DNA from: Poriferisodalis sp965262965
GTDB taxonomy: Bacteria > Actinomycetota > Acidimicrobiia > Acidimicrobiales > Poriferisodalaceae
DNA: 64,000 bases
Direction: 5' to 3'
NCBI RefSeq assembly: GCF_965262965.1
Contig: NZ_OZ253573.1
Span: 1,240,001 to 1,304,000, forward strand
Positions within the stretch are counted from its first letter, which is position 1. Every line of letters begins with the position of its first letter. A program made the translations under genes and the position numbers. This document shows, in pieces, positions 35,946-44,993 of this stretch. The notes under the pieces are model-generated. The model was not told where the DNA came from, ran no database searches, and worked only from the letters and a program-made list of their open reading frames with translations.

Positions 35946-36893
35946 CTAGAAATAGATCACTTGCTCGGCGTGCTCGACGGCTACGTCGAGGTCGTGGGTC
36001 CAAGCGCCGAGCGAGAGATATTTCCATCCGTGGTCGCTCACCACAAACACGATGACGCCAGCATCGATGCGGGTGGCGGCCTTGCGGGCGCCCGCCAGCG
36101 CCGCGCCGCCGGAGATGCCCGAGAAGACGCCCTCATGAGCGAGCATGCGCGTCGCTTCGATGGACTCACGAGGGCGGACGATCATCTTGCGGTCGAGCAG
36201 CTCGGCGCCGCCCCAGTTTTCGAAGATCGGCGGCACGTACCCGTCGTCGAGACTGCGCAGGCCCTCAACCTGCTCTCCCGCGGGCGGCTCGACTGCCCAC
36301 ACCTCGACGCCGTCGAGGTGCTCCTTGAGGTAGCGGCCGACGCCGAGGAGCGTCCCGCTGGTTCCCAAGCCGGCCACGAAATGGGTGATGTCGGGCACAT
36401 CGGCTGCGATCTCGGGCCCCGTGGTGCGGTAGTGGACTTCGGGGTTGGCCTCGTTCCCGTATTGGTACAGCATGGTCCATTCAGGGTTCGCCTCGGCCAG
36501 CTCGAGCGCCAGGCGGACAGCGCCGTTCGAACCCTGCTCGGCGGGGCTCGCGATGATCTGGGCGCCGTAGACATCCAGCATCTGGCGGCGCTCGTCAGTG
36601 ACGTTTCCAGGCAGGACGATCTTCACCCGGTACCCGCGCCGTCGCCCGATCATGGCCAGCGCAATGCCGGTGTTGCCAGACGACGGCTCGATGATCGTGC
36701 TGCGGGGTTGCAGCGTGCCGTCGGCTTCGGCACGCTCGATCATCGCCAGCGCGACACGGTCCTTGACCGAGCCGGTCGGGTTGTGCCCTTCGAGCTTCGC
36801 ATACAGCTTTACCGAGGGATTGGGGCTGAGCCCGCTGACGTCGAGTGTGGGCGTGCCGCCGATCAGCTCGTCAATCGAGCGGTAGACGGCCAT
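35946..36893 (-). CDS. cysM: Cysteine synthase, CysO-dependent type
   Basis: This 315-residue PLP enzyme has the PLP lysine K44 in HNPTGSVKDRVA, the asparagine loop IEPSSGNTGIALAM, and GLGTSGTLLGVGRYLKE for the phosphate site. It ends with HGWKYLSLGAWT. Because a ThiS/MoaD-like cysO gene is directly upstream, it is probably the O-phosphoserine sulfhydrylase that takes sulfide from CysO thiocarboxylate, as in M. tuberculosis. Confidence 0.92.
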   Translation of the reverse strand: MAVYRSIDELIGGTPTLDVSGLSPNPSVKLYAKLEGHNPTGSVKDRVALAMIERAEADGTLQPRSTIIEPSSGNTGIALAMIGRRRGYRVKIVLPGNVTDERRQMLDVYGAQIIASPAEQGSNGAVRLALELAEANPEWTMLYQYGNEANPEVHYRTTGPEIAADVPDITHFVAGLGTSGTLLGVGRYLKEHLDGVEVWAVEPPAGEQVEGLRSLDDGYVPPIFENWGGAELLDRKMIVRPRESIEATRMLAHEGVFSGISGGAALAGARKAATRIDAGVIVFVVSDHGWKYLSLGAWTHDLDVAVEHAEQVIYF

Positions 36894-36939
36894 GGCGCGA
36901 ACGCGGGTGGAGCGGCTCGATATCGAGCCGGGGACCGGA

Positions 36940-37215
36940 TCAGCCGCCGGCGACAGCCGGCAGGATCGACAGCTCGTCGCCGTCGGCCACCGCGGTGTCC
37001 ATCTGCTGGAGATAGCGCACGTCCTCGTCGTTGACGTACACGTTCACAAAGCGATGCAGGCTGCCGTCTTCTGCGAGCAGGTTCGGCGCAATGCCGGGAA
37101 AGCGGCCGACGAGCGATGCCACGGCCTCGGCCACGGTGCCGCCTTCGGCGTCAACCCGGGATTGCCCGTTGGCATGGGGGCGCAGGACGGTGGGCAAGCG
37201 GACGGTGACGGCCAT
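36940..37215 (-). CDS. cysO: Sulfur-carrier protein CysO (MoaD/ThiS family)
   Basis: This 91-residue beta-grasp protein ends in the essential Gly-Gly (LPAVAGG), the site of thiocarboxylation. It shows VTVRLPTVLRPHANGQ, VAEAVASLVGRFPGI, RFVNVYVNDEDVRYLQ and DGDELSILPAVAGG. It precedes cysM by 46 bases. The cleaving metalloprotease gene mec, next to cysO in mycobacteria, is not present in this window. Confidence 0.9.
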   Translation of the reverse strand: MAVTVRLPTVLRPHANGQSRVDAEGGTVAEAVASLVGRFPGIAPNLLAEDGSLHRFVNVYVNDEDVRYLQQMDTAVADGDELSILPAVAGG

Positions 37216-37315
37216 CGAGTCTCCCGTAGAGCGGCGGACCGGTGCGAACGGTGGGGCAATTCCCGACCGGATCGCTCAAGATTGTACGGGCGATAGCTGC
37301 CGTACCCTCGCGAAG
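37216..37315. promoter_or_regulatory. Divergent promoter region between cysO and smpB
   Basis: The 100 bases between the two start codons must hold promoters for both directions. No convincing -35/-10 pair stands out; GATAGC at 37292 is a weak -10 candidate for smpB. GGGAGA before cysO is its ribosome site. Confidence 0.4.
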
Positions 37316-37804
37316 GTGTCCGGCAACCGAGGGACTGACCATCCCGACGATCGTGTGGTGGTGGCGTCGAACCGACGCGCGCGTCGCAACTACGAAGTTC
37401 TGGACACGTTCGAGTGCGGCATCGTGCTGGCGGGCACGGAGGTGAAATCGCTGCGTGACGGCGGCGCCCAGATGGGTGATGCCTACGCCCGGGTCCGCAA
37501 CGACGAGATGTGGCTGATGGGTATGCACATCGCACCGTGGGGACACGCCTCGGCGGCCATGGGCCACGTCGTGGACAGGTCTCGCAAGCTGTTGATGCAC
37601 CGCGCTGAGATCAACCGGCTTCGGGCCCGCACCGAGCAGGACCGGCTGCAACTCATCCCGCTGTCGATCTACTTCACCGAGGGTCGAGCCAAGCTCGAAC
37701 TGGCGCTGGCACGGGGCCGCCGTCTGTACGACAAGCGCCAGGCCATCCGCAAGCGCGAGACCGACCGCGAAGCACAACGAGCGATCCGTCACCGCTCGAT
37801 CTGA
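37316..37804 (+). CDS. smpB: SsrA-binding protein
   Basis: This 162-residue protein binds tmRNA and delivers it to stalled ribosomes. Conserved blocks are VVASNRRARRNYEVLDTFE, GIVLAGTEVKSLRDGG, DAYARVRNDEMWLMGMHI, LLMHRAEINRL, YFTEGRAKLELALARG and the basic tail with YDKRQAIRKRETDREAQRAI. The start is taken as the GTG at 37316. The tmRNA gene, often next to smpB, is not seen downstream: only 61 bases separate it from the next gene. Confidence 0.93.
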   Translation: MSGNRGTDHPDDRVVVASNRRARRNYEVLDTFECGIVLAGTEVKSLRDGGAQMGDAYARVRNDEMWLMGMHIAPWGHASAAMGHVVDRSRKLLMHRAEINRLRARTEQDRLQLIPLSIYFTEGRAKLELALARGRRLYDKRQAIRKRETDREAQRAIRHRSI

Positions 37805-37829
37805 ACAGGCAGCCCCCAATAGGCAATAG

Positions 37830-37844
37830 CCGGTCGAGGACCGG
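37830..37844. terminator. Hairpin between convergent smpB and hydrolase genes
   Basis: CCGGTC (37830-37835) pairs perfectly with GACCGG (37839-37844) around a three-base loop. It lies in the 61-base gap between convergent genes and has no T-tract, so the terminator call rests on position and pairing. Confidence 0.45.
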
Positions 37845-37865
37845 GGTGCAGCCCGGCACGCCAGA

Positions 37866-38684
37866 TCAGGCGAAGGCGGCCGCTGCGATCTGAGCGATCT
37901 GCGCTGGCTGATCGAAGTCGGCTTGGTGACCGGCATCGTCGACGAGGTGCGTGGCGACCACGTTCGGCAGCGCCGCGGACCAGCGAGCCAGGTACGACGA
38001 CGGGATGATGCGGTCCTTCGCACCGTGCACGAGCGTCACGGGGTTGCTCACGCGGTGAAGGCGTGCGGCGAGGCCCCATTCGGGCAGCGGCCAGATCAGC
38101 TGAGCGGCGGAGGTTCGGGTCAGGTACCGGTGAACACCGTGCTCGACCACCATGTCCGCAGGCAGATCGGACGGGTCGTCGAAGAAGGCAGCCGAGACTG
38201 TCGTGTCCTCGGTGAGCATCGCGCGCTGCACGCTGAGCGTCGTGCCGAAAGGGTCGGCGACAGGATCGTCGTCGTCCCACAGGCCGAACGGCGCGACAAG
38301 CACCATCGGTCCGAAGGCCTCGGGACGCACGGCTGCCACTTCCAGCGCCATCATCGCGCCGACGCTTGATGCGACAAGCGGAGCGCCAGTGATGCCCGCA
38401 ATGTCGATGATCTCGCTCGCGGCCACGACCCAATCGTGCAGGTTGCGCAGGCCGCCAGCTTGGCTGGATCCGGTGAAGCCCGGCAGGCTCGGGGCCAGCA
38501 CCCGATGGCCGGTCGCCGCCAGCTCATTGAGCACCGGATGCACACCCGGATTGCCGAGCATCCCGTGGAGGTAGCCGATCGTGGGGCCTTCGCCAACCTT
38601 GACGAGACCTATGTGGCCGTCGCGGTACGACAGCGTGGACGGTGCGAAGTGCCCAGTCAGCGCAGCGCTGCTTCCGGCGCTCAC
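37866..38684 (-). CDS. Alpha/beta hydrolase
   Basis: This protein of about 272 residues has the hydrolase fold with IGYLHGMLGNPGVHPVLNEL, APSLPGFTGSSQ, the nucleophile elbow ASSVGAMMALEVAA (serine), VTLVHGAKDRIIP with the acid and VDDAGHQADF with the histidine. I choose the GTG at 38684, whose GTGA overlaps the upstream stop codon by four bases, over an ATG at 38732 that would overlap by 52 bases. It may hydrolyse a ring-cleavage product, given the monooxygenase and VOC genes upstream. Confidence 0.75.
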   Translation of the reverse strand: MSAGSSAALTGHFAPSTLSYRDGHIGLVKVGEGPTIGYLHGMLGNPGVHPVLNELAATGHRVLAPSLPGFTGSSQAGGLRNLHDWVVAASEIIDIAGITGAPLVASSVGAMMALEVAAVRPEAFGPMVLVAPFGLWDDDDPVADPFGTTLSVQRAMLTEDTTVSAAFFDDPSDLPADMVVEHGVHRYLTRTSAAQLIWPLPEWGLAARLHRVSNPVTLVHGAKDRIIPSSYLARWSAALPNVVATHLVDDAGHQADFDQPAQIAQIAAAAFA

Positions 38685-39991
38685 CTTGCCGAGCTCGATG
38701 ACAGGCTGAGCTGCTGTGCCGGCTCGGGCCACCAGCGGTCTTCGTACTCGTCTTCAAACAGGCCCGACACCTCGGGCATGACCTTGGTGGCGTACATCTC
38801 GGTGTTCATCTTGGCCAGCTCGGGATCCATGTTCCCGAAGTGGCTGAACACCATCAGGTGGCCGACGTTCATCGTGGTGGCCAGCTCGTGGACCTGCTCG
38901 GTGACCTGGGTGGGGTTGCCCAAGATGATGTAGCCCTTGGAGACCATCGCCTCAAAGGTCAGCTTCTTCGAGCCGTACGACGCCGATGCATTTCCAGATC
39001 GGGCTGCGCCCGCCTTGGCAGCATCAGCGGCATTGGCCTCACGACGGGCCGTGGCCTCGCGTGCGGCCCGCTCCACCATGCCCTCGACGCCCGCGCGCAC
39101 CGTGTTGGGCGTCTTGTAGCCGGGCGGGTCCGCGAACCCTGCGTACACATGCAGGCAGGTGTTGAAGAAGTACTCGGCCGGCTCGCGGTACAAGTCCCAA
39201 GCCTCGGCCTCGGTGTCGGCCACGGCCACGAATTGGGCGAATCCTCCCTGGAACGGGTTGGTCTCCTTGCCCATGTCCTGGACCTTCTTCCAAAAGCCTT
39301 GCATGGTGCGCAGACCGGCCTTGTAGCCGAAGTAGCTCAGGTAGCAGTACACGAGATCTTCCGCGGCGCACCAGTCCCAAGTGTCCACCGAGCCCCCGCC
39401 GGGGATCCAGATCGGCGGGTGCGGCTTCTGCACCGGGCGGGGCCACACGTTCACGTAGCGCAGCTTGTTGTAGTTGCCGTTGAAGCTGAAGACCTCGTCT
39501 GCGGTCCACGCCCGGCGGATCAGGTCGACACCCTCGTGGTAGCGCTCTCGCAATGTCGCTGGGTTCTGGCCGTAGGCGTAGATGGTGTCCATCGGCGAGC
39601 CCACCGGGAACCCGGCAATCATGCGCCCGCCGGTGATGGCGTCGAGCATGGCGATCTCTTCGGCCACTCGCAGCGGCGGGTTGTAGAGCGCCACCGAGTC
39701 ACCCAGCACCACGATGTTGGTGTCACCGCAGCTGCGCGACAGCGCCGCCGCGATGATGTTCGGGCTGGGCATCAGGCCGTACCCGTTCGAGTGGTGCTCG
39801 TTGATGCCGACGGCGTCGAAACCGCACTTGGCAGCGAATTCGAGCTGATCCAGATAGGCGTTATACGTCCGGTGACCGACCTCTGGGTCGTACAGGGCCG
39901 GATCGATGTCCACCCACACCGAACGGTGCTTTTCGGGGAAGTCCGGCGGGAGCTCGGGGTAGGGCATCAGGTGGAAGAAGATGGACTTCAC
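38681..39991 (-). CDS. LLM-class flavin-dependent oxidoreductase (long form)
   Basis: This 436-residue protein is a bacterial luciferase-like TIM-barrel flavoenzyme. It opens IFFHLMPYPELPPDFPE and contains FDAVGINEHHSNGYGLMPSP, VVLGDSVALYNPPLRVAEEI and AGFPVGSPMDTIYAYG. It resembles limonene- and alkane-type monooxygenases that use reduced FMN or F420. An alanine-rich, lysine- and serine-containing linker near residues 315-345 is not typical. It overlaps the downstream hydrolase by four bases, so translation of the two is coupled. Confidence 0.83.
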   Translation of the reverse strand: MKSIFFHLMPYPELPPDFPEKHRSVWVDIDPALYDPEVGHRTYNAYLDQLEFAAKCGFDAVGINEHHSNGYGLMPSPNIIAAALSRSCGDTNIVVLGDSVALYNPPLRVAEEIAMLDAITGGRMIAGFPVGSPMDTIYAYGQNPATLRERYHEGVDLIRRAWTADEVFSFNGNYNKLRYVNVWPRPVQKPHPPIWIPGGGSVDTWDWCAAEDLVYCYLSYFGYKAGLRTMQGFWKKVQDMGKETNPFQGGFAQFVAVADTEAEAWDLYREPAEYFFNTCLHVYAGFADPPGYKTPNTVRAGVEGMVERAAREATARREANAADAAKAGAARSGNASASYGSKKLTFEAMVSKGYIILGNPTQVTEQVHELATTMNVGHLMVFSHFGNMDPELAKMNTEMYATKVMPEVSGLFEDEYEDRWWPEPAQQLSLSSSSAR

Positions 39992-40107
39992 GTCGGGCTC
40001 CTCTATGTGCGTGCGCGGGCGCTCAGAAAAATCTACTCCGCGTTCGACTCTGCGTCCGCCTGCCCGATCCGGGCCGCCCGGACCGCGCTGGCCGTATTGG
40101 GGGGCGC

Positions 40108-41673
40108 TCAGCCCAGATCGCGCCCGACGATCGACACGTCATCGGGATTGAAGAAGCCGGGGATCGTCCAGCCGTCGAGGTCGTACTCGGCCATGCACTG
40201 CTCGGCGAAGCCTTCGAGCATCTGGGTCATGGAGCCCATCCCTGGGATCTCAAAGTCGGCCACCGCCAGGTTCTCGAACCTGATCTGTTCGCTGTTTCCT
40301 GCGTAGTTCCGCTCGTACAACTCGTGGCGGCCGCCGAATTCGCTGGCAGTGGCGTCCCAGAGCAGCTTCATGATCTTCATCCGGTCCAGTGCCGGAATGC
40401 CGTTGGACCCCCGCACGTACTTCTCGAGATACGGCCGGATCTCGTCGGACTTGAAGTCCGCCGCGTTGGAGTTCACGTAGATCAAGCCAGAGGCCACCAC
40501 TGACTGGATGATCTCTTTGACCCGCGGATAGAAGTAGGGCGTGAAGGTCCGGTAGGCCATGCCGTAGATCAGCGATGGCTGCACCGCGCCGTTCTCCCAC
40601 GGATCGGGGCTCTTGCACATGGCATCGCTCAGCCCCCACATCAGGTTGCGGATGGCGATCACCTCGCCCAGGTTTGCCTGCACCCCCCGGAAGTCGCGGG
40701 TGCCGGTGGCCCGAAGCGCCTTCGACAGCAGACCCGCAATGAAGTCGAGCTTCACGCACAACCGAGCGAGGCCGTGGAACGTGAAGCGGGGGATGAAGCC
40801 TGACGCGGGAAAGAAGTTGTTGGCGGTCTCGAGATCGCCGTACAGGAACACGTTCTCCCAGGGGATGAGCACCTTGTCGAACACCAGGATCGAGTCGTTC
40901 TCGTCGAGCCGGCTCGAAAGCGGGTAATCGAACACGCTGCCGGTCGCTGCGGCCTGCAGCTCGTAGGAGTTGCGGCAGATGAGCTTCACGCCTTCGCAGT
41001 CCATCGGCGTCGTGCAGACGATGGCGTACTCGGGCTTCTGGATCGGGACCGGGCCGAAGTGGGCGATGAAGTTGTAGTGCGTCAGCGCCGAACCGGTAGC
41101 AACCACCTTGGCGCCCGACACGATCAGGCCGTTGTCAGTCTCCCGCTCGACATGCATGCACACCTCGCCGGCCTCATCGGCGCCAAGGTGGCGGTCCACC
41201 GGTGGATGGACGATGGCGTGGTTCCAGTACGACACCTCTTCTTGGGAGCGCTTGTACCAGTACTGGGCATTGTCGTAGTAGTCGCCGTAGAACTCAGGGA
41301 ACGCTCCGAGCGTGCCCAGGAACGAGGCCTTGTAGTCGGGGCTGCGGCCCATCCATCCGTAGGTCAGGCGCTGCCAGCCCGCAATGGCGTCCCGGGCGCC
41401 CACAAGGTCGTCTGCGCTGTGGGGCACTCGGAAGAACTTGTGCGTCTTGCCGCCGGAGCCGGTGTCCGTCTCGCACATCAGCACGTCCTGCTGGTCAGGA
41501 TCGTGCAGTGCGTCGTACAGGCGAGCGATCGAACGCACGCTGTTGCGGAACGCTGGGTGCGTCGTGACGTCACGCACCTTCTCGCCGTGGAAGTACACCG
41601 TGCGCCCGTCGCGCAGGCTCTCGACGTACTCGTCGCCGGTCATCGGCGACCATGTCTCGACTGTTTGGCTCAT
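40108..41673 (-). CDS. 4-hydroxyphenylacetate 3-hydroxylase family monooxygenase (HpaB-like)
   Basis: This 521-residue protein is a two-component flavin-dependent monooxygenase of the HpaB/PvcC family. It shows TGDEYVESLRDGRTVYFHGE at the N-terminus, LTYGWMGRSPDYKASFLG, ETDNGLIVSGAKVVATGSAL, ENVFLYGDLETANNFF and RNYAGNSEQIRFENL. Such enzymes hydroxylate phenols using FADH2 made by a separate reductase. No HpaC-type reductase is adjacent. Some relatives are 4-hydroxybutyryl-CoA dehydratases, but the iron-sulfur cysteines of those are not evident here. AGGGGGAG precedes the ATG at 41673. Confidence 0.83.
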   Translation of the reverse strand: MSQTVETWSPMTGDEYVESLRDGRTVYFHGEKVRDVTTHPAFRNSVRSIARLYDALHDPDQQDVLMCETDTGSGGKTHKFFRVPHSADDLVGARDAIAGWQRLTYGWMGRSPDYKASFLGTLGAFPEFYGDYYDNAQYWYKRSQEEVSYWNHAIVHPPVDRHLGADEAGEVCMHVERETDNGLIVSGAKVVATGSALTHYNFIAHFGPVPIQKPEYAIVCTTPMDCEGVKLICRNSYELQAAATGSVFDYPLSSRLDENDSILVFDKVLIPWENVFLYGDLETANNFFPASGFIPRFTFHGLARLCVKLDFIAGLLSKALRATGTRDFRGVQANLGEVIAIRNLMWGLSDAMCKSPDPWENGAVQPSLIYGMAYRTFTPYFYPRVKEIIQSVVASGLIYVNSNAADFKSDEIRPYLEKYVRGSNGIPALDRMKIMKLLWDATASEFGGRHELYERNYAGNSEQIRFENLAVADFEIPGMGSMTQMLEGFAEQCMAEYDLDGWTIPGFFNPDDVSIVGRDLG

Positions 41674-41769
41674 GACTCCCCCTGTCCAGTCTCCCGGGAT
41701 GCGGTCCCTGACCATAACGCAGGGCGTGACATGGCGATTTGCCTCGACACAATACTGAGTTCATTCATT

Positions 41770-42738
41770 TTAGGGGATGAGCAGTACCTTCCCGGTGGTG
41801 GCCCGGCCTTGCAGGGCTTCGTGGGCGCTGCGCGCATCGGCCATCGCGAAGCGTGCGCCGATACGCACGTCGAGGCGGCCCTCGGCGATCCATCCGAACA
41901 GGTCACCCGCCCGTCCCTCGAGCTCGTTGCGGGTGAGCGTGTGGTGAGCAAGCGTCGGCCGGGTGAGGAACAGCGACCCTCCGGTGGACAGCCGCAGCGG
42001 TGCCAGCGGCGGCACCGGTCCCGAAGCATTGCCGAAGGTGGCCATCATCCCCCGCGGCCGCAGGATCTCCAGGCCCCGCTCGAATGTGTCAGCGCCCACC
42101 CCGTCGAAGACGACGTCGAGCGGCCGGGGGCCGGCGATGCGCTCCACGGCGTCGCCGAAGTCCTCGTCGCGGTAGTTGATGACGTGATCGGCACCGGCGC
42201 CCGCCGCCAATTCAGCCTTCTCGGGCGTGCTGACGGTCGTGAAGACCTCGGCGCCGCGGAGCTTGGCGATCTGGATGAGCAGCAGCCCGACGCCACCAGC
42301 GCCGGCGTGGATGAGGCAGCGATGCCCGGGCTCCAACGGGAACGTGGCGCAGGCCAGAAAGTGGGCGGTCATGCCCTGCAACATGGTCGCCGCGCCCAAC
42401 TCGGTGCTGATGCCCTCGGGCAGCACGATTGCCACGCCGGCCGGCACCCGCGCCTTCTGCGCGTATGAACCCGTGTGGGACGTCCAAGCCACCCGATCGC
42501 CAACCGCGAGGCTTTCGACCTCGTCGCCCACCTCGGCGACGACGCCCGCGCCCTCCACGCCCGAGATGAACGGCAACGGCATGGGGTACAGACCGCTGCG
42601 GTGGTAGGTGTCGATGTAGTTGACGCCCGAAGCCTCAAGCTCGACGACGACCGTCCCTGCGTCGGCGACCGGGTCGTCCACCTCGGTCCAGACGAGAGCT
42701 TCGGGCCCGCCGGGTTCCGTTACCTGTATCGCTCGCAT
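41770..42738 (-). CDS. NADPH:quinone reductase-like, MDR superfamily
   Basis: This 322-residue protein opens MRAIQVTEPGGPEALVWTEV, has SGVNYIDTYHRSGLYPMPLP and PGHRCLIHAGAGGVGLLLIQ for NADPH, and ends ATTGKVLLIP. The YPxPLPF pattern and absence of zinc ligands put it with QOR1-type quinone reductases. It follows the VOC gene by 13 bases and probably supplies a reduction step in the same pathway. It is not a close duplicate of the protein at 7996-8982. Confidence 0.86.
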   Translation of the reverse strand: MRAIQVTEPGGPEALVWTEVDDPVADAGTVVVELEASGVNYIDTYHRSGLYPMPLPFISGVEGAGVVAEVGDEVESLAVGDRVAWTSHTGSYAQKARVPAGVAIVLPEGISTELGAATMLQGMTAHFLACATFPLEPGHRCLIHAGAGGVGLLLIQIAKLRGAEVFTTVSTPEKAELAAGAGADHVINYRDEDFGDAVERIAGPRPLDVVFDGVGADTFERGLEILRPRGMMATFGNASGPVPPLAPLRLSTGGSLFLTRPTLAHHTLTRNELEGRAGDLFGWIAEGRLDVRIGARFAMADARSAHEALQGRATTGKVLLIP

Positions 42739-42751
42739 GCGCGCAGCAGGC

Positions 42752-43324
42752 TCAGGCGTTGCTGAAGTTCGTCTCGTAGTCGGTGGTGTCGACCAGCAGG
42801 TCTTCTTCAGGCAGCATCTTGGCGTAGTTGAGAGCGCCATTGATGTCGTGTTCCCACACCTCGGCTGGCAACTCGTAGAGGACCTCGACGCCGTATCCGT
42901 TGGGATCGTTGATGTAGACGCTGTGGGTCATGCCATGGTCGACCCGCAGGTTCATCGAGACGTCGTTCTCCTTGAGGAACTGCACCTGCTCCAACCAGGA
43001 CTCCCGGTCGGGATAGGAGATGGCGATGTGGTTCACCGCGCACGCGCTGTCGAACATGTCCCACTTCTCGGGCGGCGCCGGAAGGTTCGCAAGCTCGACC
43101 AGGGCCACGTCATGGTGATTCACGTCGTCGACAACGCCGCTGTAGAACTGCATCTTCACGGGGGGAACGTCGTATTTGTCGGGATCCAGCGCCCCGACCT
43201 GCTTGAAGCCCAGCAGGTCGCACCAGAAGTGATGCGACTCCTCCATGTTGCGGACGTTGAGCACGAGGTGGTTCACGCCCCGAGGCGTGACCGCAGTGCT
43301 GCGTTTGTTGATGGTTTCGCTCAT
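42752..43324 (-). CDS. VOC-family protein, possible extradiol dioxygenase
   Basis: This 190-residue protein has two beta-alpha-beta modules of the vicinal oxygen chelate fold. The likely metal ligands are H19 (GVNHLVLNV), H99 (AVNHIAIS) and E147 (YGVEVLYE); NHHDVALVE and NDPNGYG are typical of catechol 2,3-dioxygenase relatives. It could cleave an aromatic ring or act as another metal-dependent lyase or isomerase. Its place between a quinone reductase and an LLM gene, close to the HpaB-type hydroxylase, supports a role in degrading a cyclic compound. Confidence 0.78.
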   Translation of the reverse strand: MSETINKRSTAVTPRGVNHLVLNVRNMEESHHFWCDLLGFKQVGALDPDKYDVPPVKMQFYSGVVDDVNHHDVALVELANLPAPPEKWDMFDSACAVNHIAISYPDRESWLEQVQFLKENDVSMNLRVDHGMTHSVYINDPNGYGVEVLYELPAEVWEHDINGALNYAKMLPEEDLLVDTTDYETNFSNA

Positions 43325-43424
43325 GGGCTACCCCCTGGACATGCGACCAGTGCCTAGGTCCGACCGCAGCTTCCTTGCGCCGAGCCTAGCCCCACTCGCC
43401 GTGAACGGAGAAAGCTGACTGCGC

Positions 43425-44375
43425 TCAGAGCGCCTCGAGTCGAGGCTTGACCTCGGCGGCGATCCACTCCGGGATCGTGTCGTCCTCATGACAGAAGTGC
43501 TCGAACACCACCTCGTCGAGGCCGACATCTCGCAACTGCCCCACATGGTCGACGAGCTGGCCCACCGAGCCGCGCCACGGGCCGTGGCCAGCCGCAATGG
43601 CGTCCTCGAGGCTGATGCCCGAGCCCTCGGGGGCCATCATGTCCAAGAAGCGCTGCAAGGCCATGCCTTCTTGGTGTTCGTCGGGGCCGATGGTGGCGAA
43701 GATGAGCATCGAACGGCGAATGTCCGCGGGGTCACGACCGAAGTCCTCGCAGTGCCTCGCCAGGGCCTCGTTGGCGGCCCGGTAGTCGTCGAGGTCGAGC
43801 GGGGTGGCATTCCACTCGTGTGCATGCTCGGCGGCGATGCGCAGCGTGCGCCGCGGGCCGGTGCCCCCGATGAGAATCGGCGGTCGTCCAGCGGGCGGGT
43901 GAGGCTTCGAGTTCGTGCCGCTGATCCGATAGTGGGTGCCCTCGAACGTGCCCGAATCGGAGTACCACAGCTCGGTCATGAGCGCGATCGCCTCTTCGAG
44001 CCGGTCGTAGCGCTCAGGTCCAGGCGGGAAGTCGATTCCGTAGATCTCATGCTCATCGGGGTACCAGCCCGCGCCGAGGCCCATGACGAAGCGGCCACCT
44101 GAGAGCGAGTCGAGCTGCTGGGCCATGCGGCCGACGTTGACGGGCTCACGGAATGTGACCGGGGTGACGAGAGGGCCGAATCGGATCCGCTCGGTTTCGG
44201 TGGCAGCCATGGCGAACGACAGGTAGACGTCGATGGCGTCCTTCTGCTTGCCGTTGAAGTAGTGGTCCGACCGGAACAGCGAATGGAATTCCAGCCGCTC
44301 GATGAGCCGACAGATGTGCCGCCACCGCTCCCATCCCAGTGGCGTGGCCTCTCCGATGATGATCCCGACGTCCAT
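43425..44375 (-). CDS. LLM-class F420-dependent oxidoreductase
   Basis: This 316-residue luciferase-like protein shows ATPLGWERWRHICRLIERLE, SLFRSDHYFNG, ATETERIRFGPLVTPVTFRE, GGRFVMGLGAGWYPDEHEIY and RPPILIGGTGPRRTLRIAAE. These are features of the F420-dependent actinobacterial branch. It is the first gene of the minus-strand group that continues with VOC, quinone reductase, HpaB-like, LLM and hydrolase genes. The substrate is unknown. Confidence 0.84.
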   Translation of the reverse strand: MDVGIIIGEATPLGWERWRHICRLIERLEFHSLFRSDHYFNGKQKDAIDVYLSFAMAATETERIRFGPLVTPVTFREPVNVGRMAQQLDSLSGGRFVMGLGAGWYPDEHEIYGIDFPPGPERYDRLEEAIALMTELWYSDSGTFEGTHYRISGTNSKPHPPAGRPPILIGGTGPRRTLRIAAEHAHEWNATPLDLDDYRAANEALARHCEDFGRDPADIRRSMLIFATIGPDEHQEGMALQRFLDMMAPEGSGISLEDAIAAGHGPWRGSVGQLVDHVGQLRDVGLDEVVFEHFCHEDDTIPEWIAAEVKPRLEAL

Positions 44376-44508
44376 TGCTCACATTCCTTCCCGGCGGCCA
44401 CCGCAACCATTCGTCATCCATCCGTCGCACGACGTGGTGCTCGGCAGTATCGGTGCGCTCCGAAGCGTAATCTCGGCGCCCATCCCACAACGGAGGCCGG
44501 AATTCGCC

Positions 44509-44934
44509 ATGCCAGACACCACTGACTCGAAGTCGTTGACCCTCGTCGGCGCCCGTAAGGCACTCGATGCGGCGCTCGAGGCGGCCGAGGCCATGGGCAA
44601 GCGCTTCTGCATCGCCGTCACGGACGCGGCGGGTGATCCCATCGCAACTGCCCGCATGGATGGCGCTCCCCGGCTGTCGGTTGGCATCGCTCTCAACAAG
44701 GCCTTCACGGTCGCCGGATTCGGCGGCATGCCCAGCGGCGCATGGTGGGATCTCATCAAGGACGAGCCTGCGTTGGTACACGGCATCACGCACACCCCGA
44801 GACTCATCGTGTTCGGGGGCGGCGTCGGCATCTTTGTGGACGGCACCTTGGCGGGTGCCATCGGTGCGTCTGGCGGCTCGGCTGACGAGGACACCGAGGT
44901 GGCCCAAGCGGGCGCCGCCGCAGTGACCGGCTAG
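44509..44934 (+). CDS. HbpS/GlcG-family (DUF336) protein
   Basis: This 141-residue protein is a compact single-domain member of the GlcG/HbpS family: LVGARKALDAALEAAEAMGK, FCIAVTDAAGDPIATARMDG, IALNKAFTVAGFG and GVGIFVDGTLAGAIGASGGS. Relatives bind haem or corrinoids or serve as accessory proteins in catabolic operons. It has no signal peptide. CGGAGG lies upstream of the ATG at good spacing. Its stop codon lies in a tandem repeat. Confidence 0.83.
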   Translation: MPDTTDSKSLTLVGARKALDAALEAAEAMGKRFCIAVTDAAGDPIATARMDGAPRLSVGIALNKAFTVAGFGGMPSGAWWDLIKDEPALVHGITHTPRLIVFGGGVGIFVDGTLAGAIGASGGSADEDTEVAQAGAAAVTG

Positions 44935-44956
44935 ATCAGCGGCCGGCTAGATCAGC
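44927..44956. repeat. Tandem 14-base repeat across the HbpS-like stop codon
   Basis: CCGGCTAGATCAGC occurs at 44927-44940 and again at 44943-44956, a period of 16 bases. The first copy contains the TAG stop of the HbpS/GlcG-like gene. The arrangement resembles the longer repeats at 7901-7991. Confidence 0.75.
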
Positions 44957-44993
44957 CCAACCCGTTCGTCGCTGCTGGCCCTGCCGGGCGAGC

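Noticed and set aside
37805..37865. Search for a tmRNA gene next to smpB
   Set aside because: The gap is only 61 bases and holds a short hairpin; no tmRNA could fit.
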